Shown here: in pieces, positions 8,901 to 17,608 of the stretch
How the letters are laid out: the number at the start of each line of letters is the position of its first letter
Numbering within the stretch: position 1 is the first letter of the stretch
NCBI RefSeq assembly: GCF_900129215.1
Contig: NZ_FQUQ01000003.1
Location: 204,101 to 268,100 of the forward strand
Length of the DNA stretch: 64,000 bases
Direction: 5' to 3'
From: Pedobacter caeni
GTDB lineage: Bacteria; Bacteroidota; Bacteroidia; Sphingobacteriales; Sphingobacteriaceae
The notes under the pieces: generated by a model
The model's input: the letters and a program-made list of their open reading frames with translations, nothing else
Told to the model about the DNA's origin: nothing
Databases searched by the model: none
Position numbers and translations under genes: made by a program

Positions 8901-9362
8901 AAATTTAGCGGCGGAATCGGGTCGGAATTTCAATACAAAGACTGGCAGTTCAGTTTTTTCTTCCAATATAGAAATCAGATGGCCAGGAACCCACTTTACG
9001 GTGGATTCATCGCTGGAGGGATGACTAACATATCTGTAGAAATGTTTAAAAACCGTTGGACTACGCCTGGTCAGCAAGCGGAATATGCGCGCTTCACAAC
9101 TGCACAGTCAGCCGCTGATGGGAATGTAAATACCTCTGACCGCGCTTATACAGATGGGTCTTATCTACGGCTGAACAATGTTTCTTTGTCCTATACCTTG
9201 CCAAAAAGTATCATCAAGGGGAACACACAACTTAGGTTTTTTATGAACGCCCAAAATTTATGGCTGATTTCAGGATATCCGGGAATTGATCCGGACATGC
9301 AGAGTTTCGGAGGTATGCCTTCCGCCAAAGTGATTACGGGTGGTCTTTCATTGACATTATAA
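5994..9362 (+). CDS. SusC/RagA family TonB-linked outer-membrane transporter with STN domain
   Basis: A 1,122-residue TonB-dependent transporter. After a long N-terminal lead and signal peptide (hydrophobic core MKLIFFIITIACVQVSAI, cleavage near GYAQ) come: an STN domain at about 50-115 (VFSTIERQTGYSFFW, then LQNASLEEALKEVF); a carboxypeptidase-D regulatory-like domain at about 134-215 (IKGAVLDRQGQPLPGATI); and a plug with NPLLALAGRVPGV, VEIRGRSSI, PLYIIDGVP and the family signature IEVLKDADATAIYGSRGANGVI. The barrel follows to the end. The STN domain marks it as a signalling transporter able to talk to the FecR just upstream. The SusD gene begins 10 bases later. The substrate is not evident; the peptidase further down argues for a peptide over a glycan, but this is inference. 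Confidence 0.95.
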   Translation: MNLCSYAKVPLCLGRPMLKIIIVMKLIFFIITIACVQVSAIGYAQHVNIQQKEAMLTNVFSTIERQTGYSFFWKNEDLTKIKIDVKLQNASLEEALKEVFKGLPYTYAVVKNSIVIQPKETTFIDRVVAAFTGIDIKGAVLDRQGQPLPGATITLKGTQRSTSTNIKGEFSLANVPKDAVLQVSYMGYVTRDVIVTGDYVGVLMELSTSKLDEVQVMAYGTTNRRLATGNIGTVTAKEIEKQPVMNPLLALAGRVPGVVVTSPSGYASGIVKVEIRGRSSINSGFTSEPLYIIDGVPLTYLEIGGVSSYELGSSGILQNGSFGTSGGQSPLFNLNPADISSIEVLKDADATAIYGSRGANGVILITTKKGKPGATVVTADISQGINKVTRYWDLLSTKDYLQMRREAFKNDGIVPTALNAPDLVLWDSTRYTNWQKELWGGTGQLTKSSIALSGGNDNTQFRIAGNFTRQKEILTASGSNKSGNAAFNLINKSLNSKFKINFSVNYSYTDVNTIAVPGSVTLAPNAPAIYNNEGELNFEGWSNGTTQSIYPFSSLKQPASSKTTLVTSNLNISYELFKGFDISSNFGYNNSHNSMETTIPISSQDPKSNPTGVLGVGTNDNQNWIIEPQLNYQTTIGKGRFTALLGASLQSTSTAGQTISGLGYTDDSFLGSIQLAPTLMTTDKLGQYKYAAIFGRLNYTWDDKYIVNFSGRRDGSSRFGPGNQYGNFGAIGLAWIASQENWIKSVLPSYVSFIKLRGSYGITGSDNVGDYRYLTEWTNMAPGYVPIYSYGGITPLVSQHAVNPNYQWQVNKKLEGGINVSFLDDRINLEAAYYQNRCDNQLTLIPTPMFTGFGDVTANWEASVQNSGWEFSATARLISNKNFTWSLNLNGGSNKNVLLSYPNILQSPYAKQYLVGQSINMNYLLHYIGVDPLTGQYVFEDYNHDGQIGNDGLPGTGYSDRNIALSLDPKFSGGIGSEFQYKDWQFSFFFQYRNQMARNPLYGGFIAGGMTNISVEMFKNRWTTPGQQAEYARFTTAQSAADGNVNTSDRAYTDGSYLRLNNVSLSYTLPKSIIKGNTQLRFFMNAQNLWLISGYPGIDPDMQSFGGMPSAKVITGGLSLTL

Positions 9363-9372
9363 ATTCAGGATT

Positions 9373-10833
9373 ATGTTTATTTATCATTTTCATACCAAAA
9401 GAATACTGCTGTCTCTCTCAGCTCTTTTATGCTTTTCATGTAATAAGCTGGTAGAAATACCGCAACCAAAAAATACAGTCACGACCGTTAAAGTGTTCAC
9501 AAATGACGCGCAGGCACAGAGTGTCATGGCTGGCATACTTACTCAGATGATCAATGGTACCGGCACACTTGGAACCAGGACATTTAGCAATGGATTAACC
9601 ACATTATTGGGGGGGCTTTCTGCAGATGAGTTCGATTCTCAGATCAGCGGTCCAACAGTCACTTATTATCAGTTTAACAGTAACAACCTCAATATTAACG
9701 TTAGTTTCATGGGGGAGTTATGGGAGAGTGCCTACCAGGCTGTGTATGGTGCCAATGCAATTCTGGAAGGGATAGAGGCTTCCAAGTCTCCCACCCTTCA
9801 CCAAAAGGTAAGAACTGAACTGGCCGCAGAAGCCAAATTTATCAGGGCTTTCAGTTACTTCTACCTGTTGAATTTATTCGGTGACGTACCACTTGCGATG
9901 ACCACCGACTTTAATAAGACGAAAAATTTACCAAGAGCCGCGGTTTCTGTGGTTTATCAGCAAATCATCAATGACCTCAATGACGCCGTCAATGGATTGC
10001 CGGCAGATTACAGTGCAGGAGGAGGAGAACGGATCAGGGCAAATAAATGGGCGGCAAAGGCACTGCTTGCGAGGGTTTATCTTTTTACCGGAGCATATAC
10101 CCAGGCGCTGACCGAAGCGAATGAGGTGATTGCGCAGACAGGTCTTTACCGGTTGGAAGAGCTGGATAAAATTTTTTTAAAGAACAGTTCCGAATCGATC
10201 TGGCAGCTGCAGCAAAATACCAATGCAGGCCCCGGAACCTCTACTCCGGAAGGAGATGTACATTTGCCCAATCCGCTGCATAGTGGGACTCTGAGCTTTA
10301 CGCTCTCCCGGGCATTACTTAAAACTTTTGAGGCCGGAGACCTTAGAGGATCACTCTGGGTGGATAGCGCAGACTATACCAATATGGGAATTACTACCCG
10401 GACTATATTTCCTTTTAAGTATAAGTCAGGCAAACATAACCGGGTGCTGGGTGGGGTATCTACGGAGTACTATATGGTATTAAGACTTGCAGAACAATAC
10501 TTAATCCGTGCAGAAGCTAATGCGCTCAACGGACAGACTGGAGCTGCCCTGGCTGACCTCAATATCCTGAGGAACCGTGCAGGTCTTGGAGAATTGCCGG
10601 TCTCACTTACAAAAGAAGAGGTGCTGGCTGCTGTTGCTAAGGAACGGCAAACAGAGCTCTTTACAGAGTGGGGACACCGTTGGTTTGACCTGAAAAGAAC
10701 AGGTAAAGCACAGGAAGTTCTTTCTGCGCTTCCTGTGAAACAACCCTGGAGAGGAAATTATCAGCTCCTGTATCCAATCCCAAAATCAGAAATCCTGAGA
10801 GGTGCATTTCTGGTTCAGAATCCAAATTATTAG
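9373..10833 (+). CDS. RagB/SusD family substrate-binding lipoprotein
   Basis: A 486-residue surface lipoprotein partner of the SusC. The signal ends in a lipobox (LLCFSCNK, lipidated Cys near 23). The TPR-like SusD core shows SYFYLLNLFGDVPLA near residue 170, KWAAKALLARVYLFTGAY near 225 and the C-terminal RLAEQYLIRAEANALNG, ending with KERQTELFTEWGHRWFDLKRTG and a final YPIPKSEI-like segment. SusD acts as a lid on the SusC barrel. It is translated almost directly after susC, with a 10-base gap. Confidence 0.95.
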   Translation: MFIYHFHTKRILLSLSALLCFSCNKLVEIPQPKNTVTTVKVFTNDAQAQSVMAGILTQMINGTGTLGTRTFSNGLTTLLGGLSADEFDSQISGPTVTYYQFNSNNLNINVSFMGELWESAYQAVYGANAILEGIEASKSPTLHQKVRTELAAEAKFIRAFSYFYLLNLFGDVPLAMTTDFNKTKNLPRAAVSVVYQQIINDLNDAVNGLPADYSAGGGERIRANKWAAKALLARVYLFTGAYTQALTEANEVIAQTGLYRLEELDKIFLKNSSESIWQLQQNTNAGPGTSTPEGDVHLPNPLHSGTLSFTLSRALLKTFEAGDLRGSLWVDSADYTNMGITTRTIFPFKYKSGKHNRVLGGVSTEYYMVLRLAEQYLIRAEANALNGQTGAALADLNILRNRAGLGELPVSLTKEEVLAAVAKERQTELFTEWGHRWFDLKRTGKAQEVLSALPVKQPWRGNYQLLYPIPKSEILRGAFLVQNPNY

Positions 10834-10863
10834 AAACCATTCCATTCTAAACGATTGAACGTC

Positions 10864-11622
10864 ATGATGAAACATTTCATTTTATTATACCTTTCTGTAG
10901 CCCTGGTATTATCAGCCGCTGTTTCTTGTAAGAAAGATGTCAAATCCGGGGGTACTGCGGGACTCACCATTGTTAATGCCATTCCGGATTGTCCCAGAAT
11001 GCTGGCCCATCTTAGCTGGGGACAACCTAAGAGGTGGGCTGAGGTCCTTTTTGTGGACTTTGACCAATATGATCCTGCGGATCATTTGTCTCTACCTGCC
11101 GGGGAACAACCATTGCAATTCTATAGGTATCCGGATACCACGGTAAGCGATAAACCAGTTCATAAGATGACTATACCTCTGGTTGCAGGCGACATCAGTA
11201 CCTTGTTTCTGATGGGGACATTTGCTCAGCCTGAAACGATGCTGGTGACGAAAACACCCCCGTATTACTCGAGCAAAGACAGTCTGGTTGGTTTACGTCT
11301 TGCTAACCTTTCTCCGGGCACCGCCCCTGTACGGGTCAAAATTACCGGACAAGGTGTAAATATGGAAAGTACCAGTCTGACCTATAAAGGAATCACTGAT
11401 TATATTTCTGTACCGGCGACTTCAAAAGTTGCTGATCTGCTCGTTGAGTTTTATGATCAGACATCTGGTACTTTGCTGGCAGCTTATAAGCTCGATGGGG
11501 TTGGTAGCCTGATTACAAATAACCGATGGCGTTATCGCAACTATACCCTTGCCCTGATTAAAGGGCCTGGTGCCAAACATCCAGGGGCTGCACAGTTCGT
11601 CACACTGATCAACGATTATTAG
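10864..11622 (+). CDS. DUF4397-like lipoprotein of the SusCD operon
   Basis: About 252 residues from the ATG at 10864; a TTG at 10855 is open but less likely, and a second ATG follows at once. The signal peptide ends in SAAVSC followed by KKD, a lipobox with charged residues that in Bacteroidota can direct export to the surface. Two repeats of a beta-rich unit are visible: TIVNAIPDCP...LPAGEQPLQFY and LRLANLSPGTAPVRVKITG...ITDYISVPATS. These resemble DUF4397 modules (VNASPDAP, then a VPAG strand). The role is probably an accessory outer-membrane or surface component of the transporter. Family assignment is from pattern only. Confidence 0.6.
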   Translation: MMKHFILLYLSVALVLSAAVSCKKDVKSGGTAGLTIVNAIPDCPRMLAHLSWGQPKRWAEVLFVDFDQYDPADHLSLPAGEQPLQFYRYPDTTVSDKPVHKMTIPLVAGDISTLFLMGTFAQPETMLVTKTPPYYSSKDSLVGLRLANLSPGTAPVRVKITGQGVNMESTSLTYKGITDYISVPATSKVADLLVEFYDQTSGTLLAAYKLDGVGSLITNNRWRYRNYTLALIKGPGAKHPGAAQFVTLINDY

Positions 11623-11683
11623 CCATTAAACAAAAGCCGCTAAGAGGCTTCTTCCCGAAAATAACATTTAATTCAATTAAACT

Positions 11684-12607
11684 ATGGAACCAATCGTCCG
11701 TATTAAGGGACTCTCACATCGTTATAGTACCAGTTGGGCTATACGTGATATCAATATAGAGATCCCAAGAACCGGCATCTTAGGCCTGCTGGGCTCTAAT
11801 GGTGCAGGTAAATCAACCACCATGAATATCCTTTGCGGGGTACTTACCCCAACTACCGGAGAAGTGATCATCAATGGCATTGATTTGAGCAAAGCGCCGG
11901 AAAAAGCCAAGCAGGAAATCGGTTTTTTGCCGCAGACCCCACCTTTATACCTGGATTTGACGGTAGATGAATACCTGAAACACTGTGCGATTCTACGCTC
12001 GGTTGAAAAATCCCAATTGAAAGCCGCGATGGATGAGGTAAAAGAACGCTGTGCTTTGACTCACATCAGTAAAAGGCTGATCAAGAATTTATCTGGTGGT
12101 TACAAGCAGCGGGTAGGGATTGCCCAGGCCATCATTCACAAACCAAAACTGGTGGTATTTGATGAGCCAACCAATGGACTCGATCCTAACCAGATCCTTG
12201 AGGTGAGGGCACTCATTAAGGACATCGCAACCGACAAAGCAGTGATTCTTTCTACACATATTCTGACGGAAGTGCAGTACCTCTGTAAGGATATTGTTAT
12301 GATTGAAAGCGGACGGATTGTCTTTGCCGATACCATGGAGGCGTTTGACAACTACATCGCTCCGCACAGCATGCTGGTGATCATGGAGAATGCCCCGACT
12401 GTCGATGTCTTACAAGCCATAGAAGGGATTACCAGGGTAGATTTTTTAACTGAAAAACAGCTGCGGATCTATTTCAACGGCGACAGGAATATCTCTGAAG
12501 CCATTGTATTGGAAAGTGCAAGGCAGGGTTGGCGACTGCGGGAGCTGAATATGGAAAAGAACTCTCTAGATGAAACTTTCGCTCAATTGTCCAGAATCTC
12601 TAATTAA
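11684..12607 (+). CDS. GldA-like ABC transporter ATP-binding protein
   Basis: A 307-residue ABC ATPase with all motifs intact: Walker A GSNGAGKS at 37-44, Q-loop Q84, signature LSGGYKQR at 136-143, Walker B LVVFDEP at 156-162 and the switch His in STH at 192. The C-terminal 90 residues (IEGITRVDFL, then NMEKNSLDETFAQLS) are typical of ATPases paired with ABC-2 permeases, including gliding protein GldA. It is the only ATPase gene in the operon and lies directly before the first permease, so it probably energises both permease/GldG proteins. GldA resemblance alone does not imply gliding motility. Confidence 0.93.
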   Translation: MEPIVRIKGLSHRYSTSWAIRDINIEIPRTGILGLLGSNGAGKSTTMNILCGVLTPTTGEVIINGIDLSKAPEKAKQEIGFLPQTPPLYLDLTVDEYLKHCAILRSVEKSQLKAAMDEVKERCALTHISKRLIKNLSGGYKQRVGIAQAIIHKPKLVVFDEPTNGLDPNQILEVRALIKDIATDKAVILSTHILTEVQYLCKDIVMIESGRIVFADTMEAFDNYIAPHSMLVIMENAPTVDVLQAIEGITRVDFLTEKQLRIYFNGDRNISEAIVLESARQGWRLRELNMEKNSLDETFAQLSRISN

Positions 12608-12622
12608 GAAGACCAGACCTAC

Positions 12623-14932
12623 ATGAAAAAAATTGTACAAATAGCAAGGCTGGAACTTTGCCTGCTATTTTATTCGCCCATTGCATGGTTGCTCATCATG
12701 GTCTTGTTCGTGCACATGAGCCATGCTCTGATCCCTGGGATAGCTCAGATACGACATCTTCAGGAATTTATCCCTGGCTTTTCCTTTCTGACAGAAAGGC
12801 TCTTCACCAGCAGTTCATCCTCGGGCAACATTTCGCAAGGGGTATTTTTCTCCATTCTGGGAAAATTGTACTTGTATACCCCATTGATTACCATGGGAAT
12901 CATTAGCCGGGAAAACAGTAGCGGAAGCATTAAACTACTGTTTTCATCCCCGGTAAAGCTCAGCCATATTGTGTATGGAAAGTTTGCGGCCATGCTGGTG
13001 TTTAACCTGGTTATTGCAGGTTTAATGGGTTTGTTTTTTATCGCAGGCTCCCTATCTGTAGACCATTTCGATTATCCGTATGTGCTGGTTGCGATATTGG
13101 CCTCCTTTTTACTATTGAGTGCTTATTCTGCCATTGGGATATTTATGTCCAGTCTGACCACTTATCAGGTGGTAGCGGCGATCTGTACTTTTGCAGTCCT
13201 GGCTTTTATGAACTATGTTGGGAATTTTGGACAGGGATTAGATTTTGTAAGGGACCTGACCCATAGTCTTTCTATGCCCAGTCGGGCGGAACGTATGGTT
13301 GGAGGTTTGCTCAGTAGCCGCGATGTCATTTACTATATAGCGGTTTCGGGAATTTTTCTGGGCTTTACCATTGCAAAACTGGAGTTGGGTAGGGTGTCTA
13401 GATCCTTTGTTTATCAAACGGGGCGTTATACAGCGGTGTTGGTTGTTGGATTAGCGGTAGCTTATCTCAGTTCGCGCCAAAGGGTGATTGTGTATTATGA
13501 TGCCACGGCAACCAAAGCCAATACGATTGTTAAAGCTACGCAGGAAATCCTCCGGAAAATGGGAGATGAGCCGGTTGAAATGACTGCCTACATCAATGGG
13601 CTGCATTACACTTACGAAAATGCTGCACCTGTTAACCGGATTTTTTCTATTGCCCAATGGGAACCCTACCTGCGGTTTAAACCGAATATCAACCTGCACT
13701 GGGTATATTATTATGATAGTTTTGATCCACAGCTGTATGCTGTAAATCCTGGGAAAAGTTTGAAAACGATGTTTGCCGAAAAGGCAAAATCATCAGACAT
13801 CGATACGGCCGGATTTTTAAGCCCGGCGCAGATCCGTAAACAAATCGATCTGCGTGGAGAAAACGACCGTGTAGTGATCCAGTTGAAATACAAAGGGAAA
13901 ACCACTTTCCTAAGAACATTTGATGGAGGAAATATCTGGCCTAAAGAGGAAGAAGTTGCTGCGGCATTAAAGCGCCTGATTGTTACTCCGCCAAAAATAG
14001 TTTTTTCAACAGATGGCTATCAGCGTAGTGTGGATAAAATTGGCGACAGAGACTATAAGCAGTTGTTTAATACAAAACTGTCCAGGAATTCGCTGATCAA
14101 TACCGGATTTGATATAGACAGTGTGTCCCTGGAGCATGGTCAGATTCCGGCTGGTATTGCGACGTTGGTTATTGCTGATCCGAAGGTTGCTTTTAGTCCG
14201 GCCGCGCTGGCAAAACTTCATCAATATATTGCTGAGGGTGGAAACCTGATGATTGCAGGAGAGCCGGGAAAACAAGTGGTCCTAAACCCTTTGCTGGATT
14301 CTTTAGGCGTTAAAATGCTCGATGGAACCCTGGTTCAGCACAGCAGGGATTTTTCTTATGGCTTGGTTACTCCGAATTTAACTGCAGCAGCAGTGAAGAT
14401 GGCTCCCTTATTAAAAAGTGCTTTTATGGAGAAAAAAACAGTTTCCATGCCCGGTACGGCTGCTTTAGCTGAACTGAATAGTGGTGCTTTTGATGTTCAG
14501 CCACTTTTAATGACAAATGCGAAAACAAGCTGGATTAAAAAAGGAGCATTCGTATTGGATTCAGCTGCCCTGGTGGTGGAAAAGAATAAGGGTGATCAGC
14601 CGGGGGCATTTCCAGCAGTATTGCTGTTGAGCAGGAAAGTAAACCATAAACAACAAAGGATCATTGTTTCCGGAGATGCTGATTTTTTCAGCAATAAAGA
14701 ACTGGGAAGGACGAACATGGAAACCGTGAATGGTTTTTTTGCGGTAAACCTGTTCAGTTGGTTTTCCAATGATGAGTTTCCGGTAGATATGGTCCGTCCG
14801 GAGTCAAAAGATACCACACTGAAGCTGAGCAAAGCTGGAGTGAAGACCTTACAAATAAGTTATTATTTAATGATCCCAGGAACTATACTTCTGTTAGGAG
14901 CTATTCTGTTGATCCGTAGAAAACGTAAATAA
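12623..14932 (+). CDS. fused ABC-2 permease / GldG-like protein, copy 1
   Basis: A 769-residue fusion of two parts that are separate genes (gldF and gldG) in gliding species. Residues 1-275 hold about six membrane helices of an ABC-2 permease, with the cytoplasmic motif GIISRENSSGSIKLLFSSPVK near residues 92-112. A long soluble part (about 290-740) has GldG features: YYDATATKAN, VFSTDGYQRSVDKIGDRDYKQL, PAALAKLHQYIAEGGNLMIAGEPGK and RIIVSGDADFFSN. The protein ends with one membrane helix followed by RRKRK, so the soluble part should lie in the periplasm. The stop is 2 bases before the MutS-like gene. A clear paralogue sits at 20403. Confidence 0.92.
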   Translation: MKKIVQIARLELCLLFYSPIAWLLIMVLFVHMSHALIPGIAQIRHLQEFIPGFSFLTERLFTSSSSSGNISQGVFFSILGKLYLYTPLITMGIISRENSSGSIKLLFSSPVKLSHIVYGKFAAMLVFNLVIAGLMGLFFIAGSLSVDHFDYPYVLVAILASFLLLSAYSAIGIFMSSLTTYQVVAAICTFAVLAFMNYVGNFGQGLDFVRDLTHSLSMPSRAERMVGGLLSSRDVIYYIAVSGIFLGFTIAKLELGRVSRSFVYQTGRYTAVLVVGLAVAYLSSRQRVIVYYDATATKANTIVKATQEILRKMGDEPVEMTAYINGLHYTYENAAPVNRIFSIAQWEPYLRFKPNINLHWVYYYDSFDPQLYAVNPGKSLKTMFAEKAKSSDIDTAGFLSPAQIRKQIDLRGENDRVVIQLKYKGKTTFLRTFDGGNIWPKEEEVAAALKRLIVTPPKIVFSTDGYQRSVDKIGDRDYKQLFNTKLSRNSLINTGFDIDSVSLEHGQIPAGIATLVIADPKVAFSPAALAKLHQYIAEGGNLMIAGEPGKQVVLNPLLDSLGVKMLDGTLVQHSRDFSYGLVTPNLTAAAVKMAPLLKSAFMEKKTVSMPGTAALAELNSGAFDVQPLLMTNAKTSWIKKGAFVLDSAALVVEKNKGDQPGAFPAVLLLSRKVNHKQQRIIVSGDADFFSNKELGRTNMETVNGFFAVNLFSWFSNDEFPVDMVRPESKDTTLKLSKAGVKTLQISYYLMIPGTILLLGAILLIRRKRK

Positions 14933-14934
14933 TT

Positions 14935-17607
14935 ATGAGCTTTATAACCGATAAACAAACGATCGATGATTTGAATATTTTCTCCAGATCAGGGAGCGAT
15001 TCGATCTATTATATTTTTAATAAAACGTTTACACAGGGTGGTGCCATCCTGCTGGAAGAGTTATTCAGGGCTCCGCTTTCGGACGAAAAGGCCATCAATG
15101 AGCGGGTTGCCATTCTGCGGTATTTTCAGGAAAGTAAAACGGCTTTTCCTTTACAAGGGAACAGATTTGAAGAAGCCGAACGGTATTTGTCGAATACCGA
15201 TCCGAGGAGCCGGCTGTCTAATCAAGGTTTTAGTATGGCCGACTTTAAAGCCGCTGCGGAGAGTGTAACCGCGCTGATGGAGATTCTGCAGGGATTGAAA
15301 GGGTTTATGCTGGATATTCAGGCGAAAGTATCCGGAAATCCCTATGGGCAGCGGGTGGAAACTATCCTGGCTCTATTGAATACTAAAGAGCTGGAACTGA
15401 TTTTTACCGATCATGGCAAGGGAAAAATCTCTTCAGGTAAGATCGTTGAATATGATAACATCCTGCGTTTTCAGCAACGCGGCCTGATGGATAAGATCCT
15501 GCAGCATATTTATGACCTGGATGTGTACCTTTCCATTGCCAGAGTGGCCACGGAGCGGGGGTATGTTTTTGCAACAGCGTTAAAACGGGATGAGAACCGG
15601 CTCCGGTTGAAGGGTGTTGCGCACCCATTGCTGAACAATGCGGTAGCCAATAGCCTGGAGATGGACCCGAAGGGTAATATTGTGTTCCTCACCGGTGCCA
15701 ATATGGCGGGTAAATCGACCTTTATGAAATCATTGGGGATCGCGATGTATCTGGCACACCTCGGCTTTCCGATTGCTGCTGAGGAAATGGAGTTTTCAGT
15801 GTGCGACGGGATGTATACCACCATTAACCTTCCGGATAATCTGGCCATGGGTGCCAGTCATTTTTATGCGGAAGTGCTGCGGGTAAAAAAGGTTGCGGTT
15901 GAACTTGGGGCAGGTAAAAACCTGTTTGTCATTTTTGACGAGCTGTTCCGCGGGACGAATGTCAAAGATGCTTACGAAGGTACAATTGCCATTATGGGTG
16001 CTTTTGCGAAGAAGCCACATTCTTTATTTGTGGTCTCTACCCATATCATGGAAGCAGGAGCGGTATTGAAAGAAAAATGTGACAACATGATCTTTAGGTA
16101 TTTGCCAACCGGAATGAAAGAAGGGAAACCGGTATATACCTACACCCTGACGGAAGGGATCACCGACGACCGCCATGGGATGATCATTGTGAACAATGAA
16201 GGTGTGCTGGAACTCATCAAAGATAAAAAGCAGGCGAAACAGGCACATCAGCACTTTTTAGCGGATAAGCAAACGGTAGAAGATCTGAACCTGCAGGGTA
16301 AGTTTAAACAGCAATCTGTCTATAGTTTGTTCAATCACCTGCAGACCCGTGGAGGAGAGAAGCTGCTCGAAGGAATGTTTTCTGAGCCTTTAAACCAACC
16401 GGAACAGATCAACAGGAGAAGTTCTTTGTTTGCTTTTTTTCAGGAGCACAGGGTGATTTTTCCGGTGATCCGTTCGCAGGTGGAATCTATGGAGGATTAC
16501 CTTTCTGGTGGAGCTGGTGCCGCTTTGCCGAGAGTAGCATGGGGCATATTTACCAAGAAATTCAAACAGGTTCTTTTTCATAATGCAGAGCTGTTGCAGT
16601 TGCAGGCGGGACAGTCGGTGACGATAGAGGTCCTGCAGGCTTTCTCTGATTTCTTTTCAGAGTTGAAAGGAAAAGATGGGATTTTGGTGTATCAAAAGGA
16701 TCTGGAAATTGCAGAAAAGATTTTGCAGGATTCCAGGCTTCAGGTCATACTGAAGGCAGAAGAAGGGCAGCCTTCACTCTTACAACTGATCCGCAATGAT
16801 TTTGTCATTCGTCATGCGATGATGAACCAGATGGAAGTGCTGTTGAAGCTGATCTATGAACTAGATGTATTTATTGGTGTGGCTGCCGTTGCAGCAGATC
16901 AGGACTTTGTGTATGCAAAGGCCTTGCCTTCGGAACAAATGTTATTGGACATCAGTGGTTTCCGCCATCCCGGACTTAGAAATGGGGTTCGTAACGACCT
17001 GCATTTAACGAAGGAACGAAACGTGCTGTTTTTAACCGGGGCAAATATGGCAGGTAAATCTACTTTCATGAAATCGATGGGGATTGCCGTTTATCTTGCC
17101 CATATGGGCTTTCCTATAGCTGCAAAAAGAATGGAGTTCTCGGTTAAGGACGGATTATTTTCTTCCATCAACGTTTCTGATAACCTGGATATGGGCTATA
17201 GTCATTTTTACGCAGAAGTACTACGGACCAAGACGGTTGCTAAAGCAGTTAGTGAATCTCTGGACCTGTATGTATTGTTTGATGAGCTGTTTAAAGGGAC
17301 CAATGTGAAGGATGCGTATGATGCTACACTGGCGGTAACACAGGCTTTTTCAGAAAACAGGAACAGCTTCTTTGTCATCTCTACCCACATTATTGAAGTC
17401 GGGGAAGCATTGGGGGAAGTTTGTGATAACCTGCAGTTCTCCTTCCTGCCAACGGTCATGAAAGAAGGGCTGCCCACTTATCCATATACACTTGCAAGCG
17501 GGATCACAACCGACAGACAGGGGATGATCATCATTGAAAACGAAAAGATCGTAGCGCTGATCCATGCAAACGAGACTTCAATTACCAAACCTCATTTACA
17601 ACTGTAA
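14935..17607 (+). CDS. tandem MutS-like ATPase (two MutS core units in one protein)
   Basis: An 890-residue protein made of two consecutive MutS-type units. The repeat unit begins with DKQT(I/V)(D/E)DLN at residue 6 and again at about 444. Each unit has a helical lever/core part and an ATPase domain with GANMAGKST (near 254 and 702), a second-motif region ending SHFYAEVLR, a Walker B-like (V/L)(I/L)FDELF(R/K)GTNVKDAY, and STHI. Catalytic residues look intact in both. The mismatch-recognition domain of MutS, with its Phe-x-Glu, is absent, so this is not a classical mismatch-repair MutS. Its genes on both sides encode membrane transport proteins at 2-base and 1-base spacing. Function in this setting is unknown. 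Confidence 0.9.
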   Translation: MSFITDKQTIDDLNIFSRSGSDSIYYIFNKTFTQGGAILLEELFRAPLSDEKAINERVAILRYFQESKTAFPLQGNRFEEAERYLSNTDPRSRLSNQGFSMADFKAAAESVTALMEILQGLKGFMLDIQAKVSGNPYGQRVETILALLNTKELELIFTDHGKGKISSGKIVEYDNILRFQQRGLMDKILQHIYDLDVYLSIARVATERGYVFATALKRDENRLRLKGVAHPLLNNAVANSLEMDPKGNIVFLTGANMAGKSTFMKSLGIAMYLAHLGFPIAAEEMEFSVCDGMYTTINLPDNLAMGASHFYAEVLRVKKVAVELGAGKNLFVIFDELFRGTNVKDAYEGTIAIMGAFAKKPHSLFVVSTHIMEAGAVLKEKCDNMIFRYLPTGMKEGKPVYTYTLTEGITDDRHGMIIVNNEGVLELIKDKKQAKQAHQHFLADKQTVEDLNLQGKFKQQSVYSLFNHLQTRGGEKLLEGMFSEPLNQPEQINRRSSLFAFFQEHRVIFPVIRSQVESMEDYLSGGAGAALPRVAWGIFTKKFKQVLFHNAELLQLQAGQSVTIEVLQAFSDFFSELKGKDGILVYQKDLEIAEKILQDSRLQVILKAEEGQPSLLQLIRNDFVIRHAMMNQMEVLLKLIYELDVFIGVAAVAADQDFVYAKALPSEQMLLDISGFRHPGLRNGVRNDLHLTKERNVLFLTGANMAGKSTFMKSMGIAVYLAHMGFPIAAKRMEFSVKDGLFSSINVSDNLDMGYSHFYAEVLRTKTVAKAVSESLDLYVLFDELFKGTNVKDAYDATLAVTQAFSENRNSFFVISTHIIEVGEALGEVCDNLQFSFLPTVMKEGLPTYPYTLASGITTDRQGMIIIENEKIVALIHANETSITKPHLQL

Positions 17608-17608
17608 C

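Noticed and set aside
11684..14932. Gliding motility genes gldA/gldF/gldG
   Set aside because: The similarity is to the ABC family only; no other gliding or type IX secretion gene is in the window, and the permease and GldG parts are fused.
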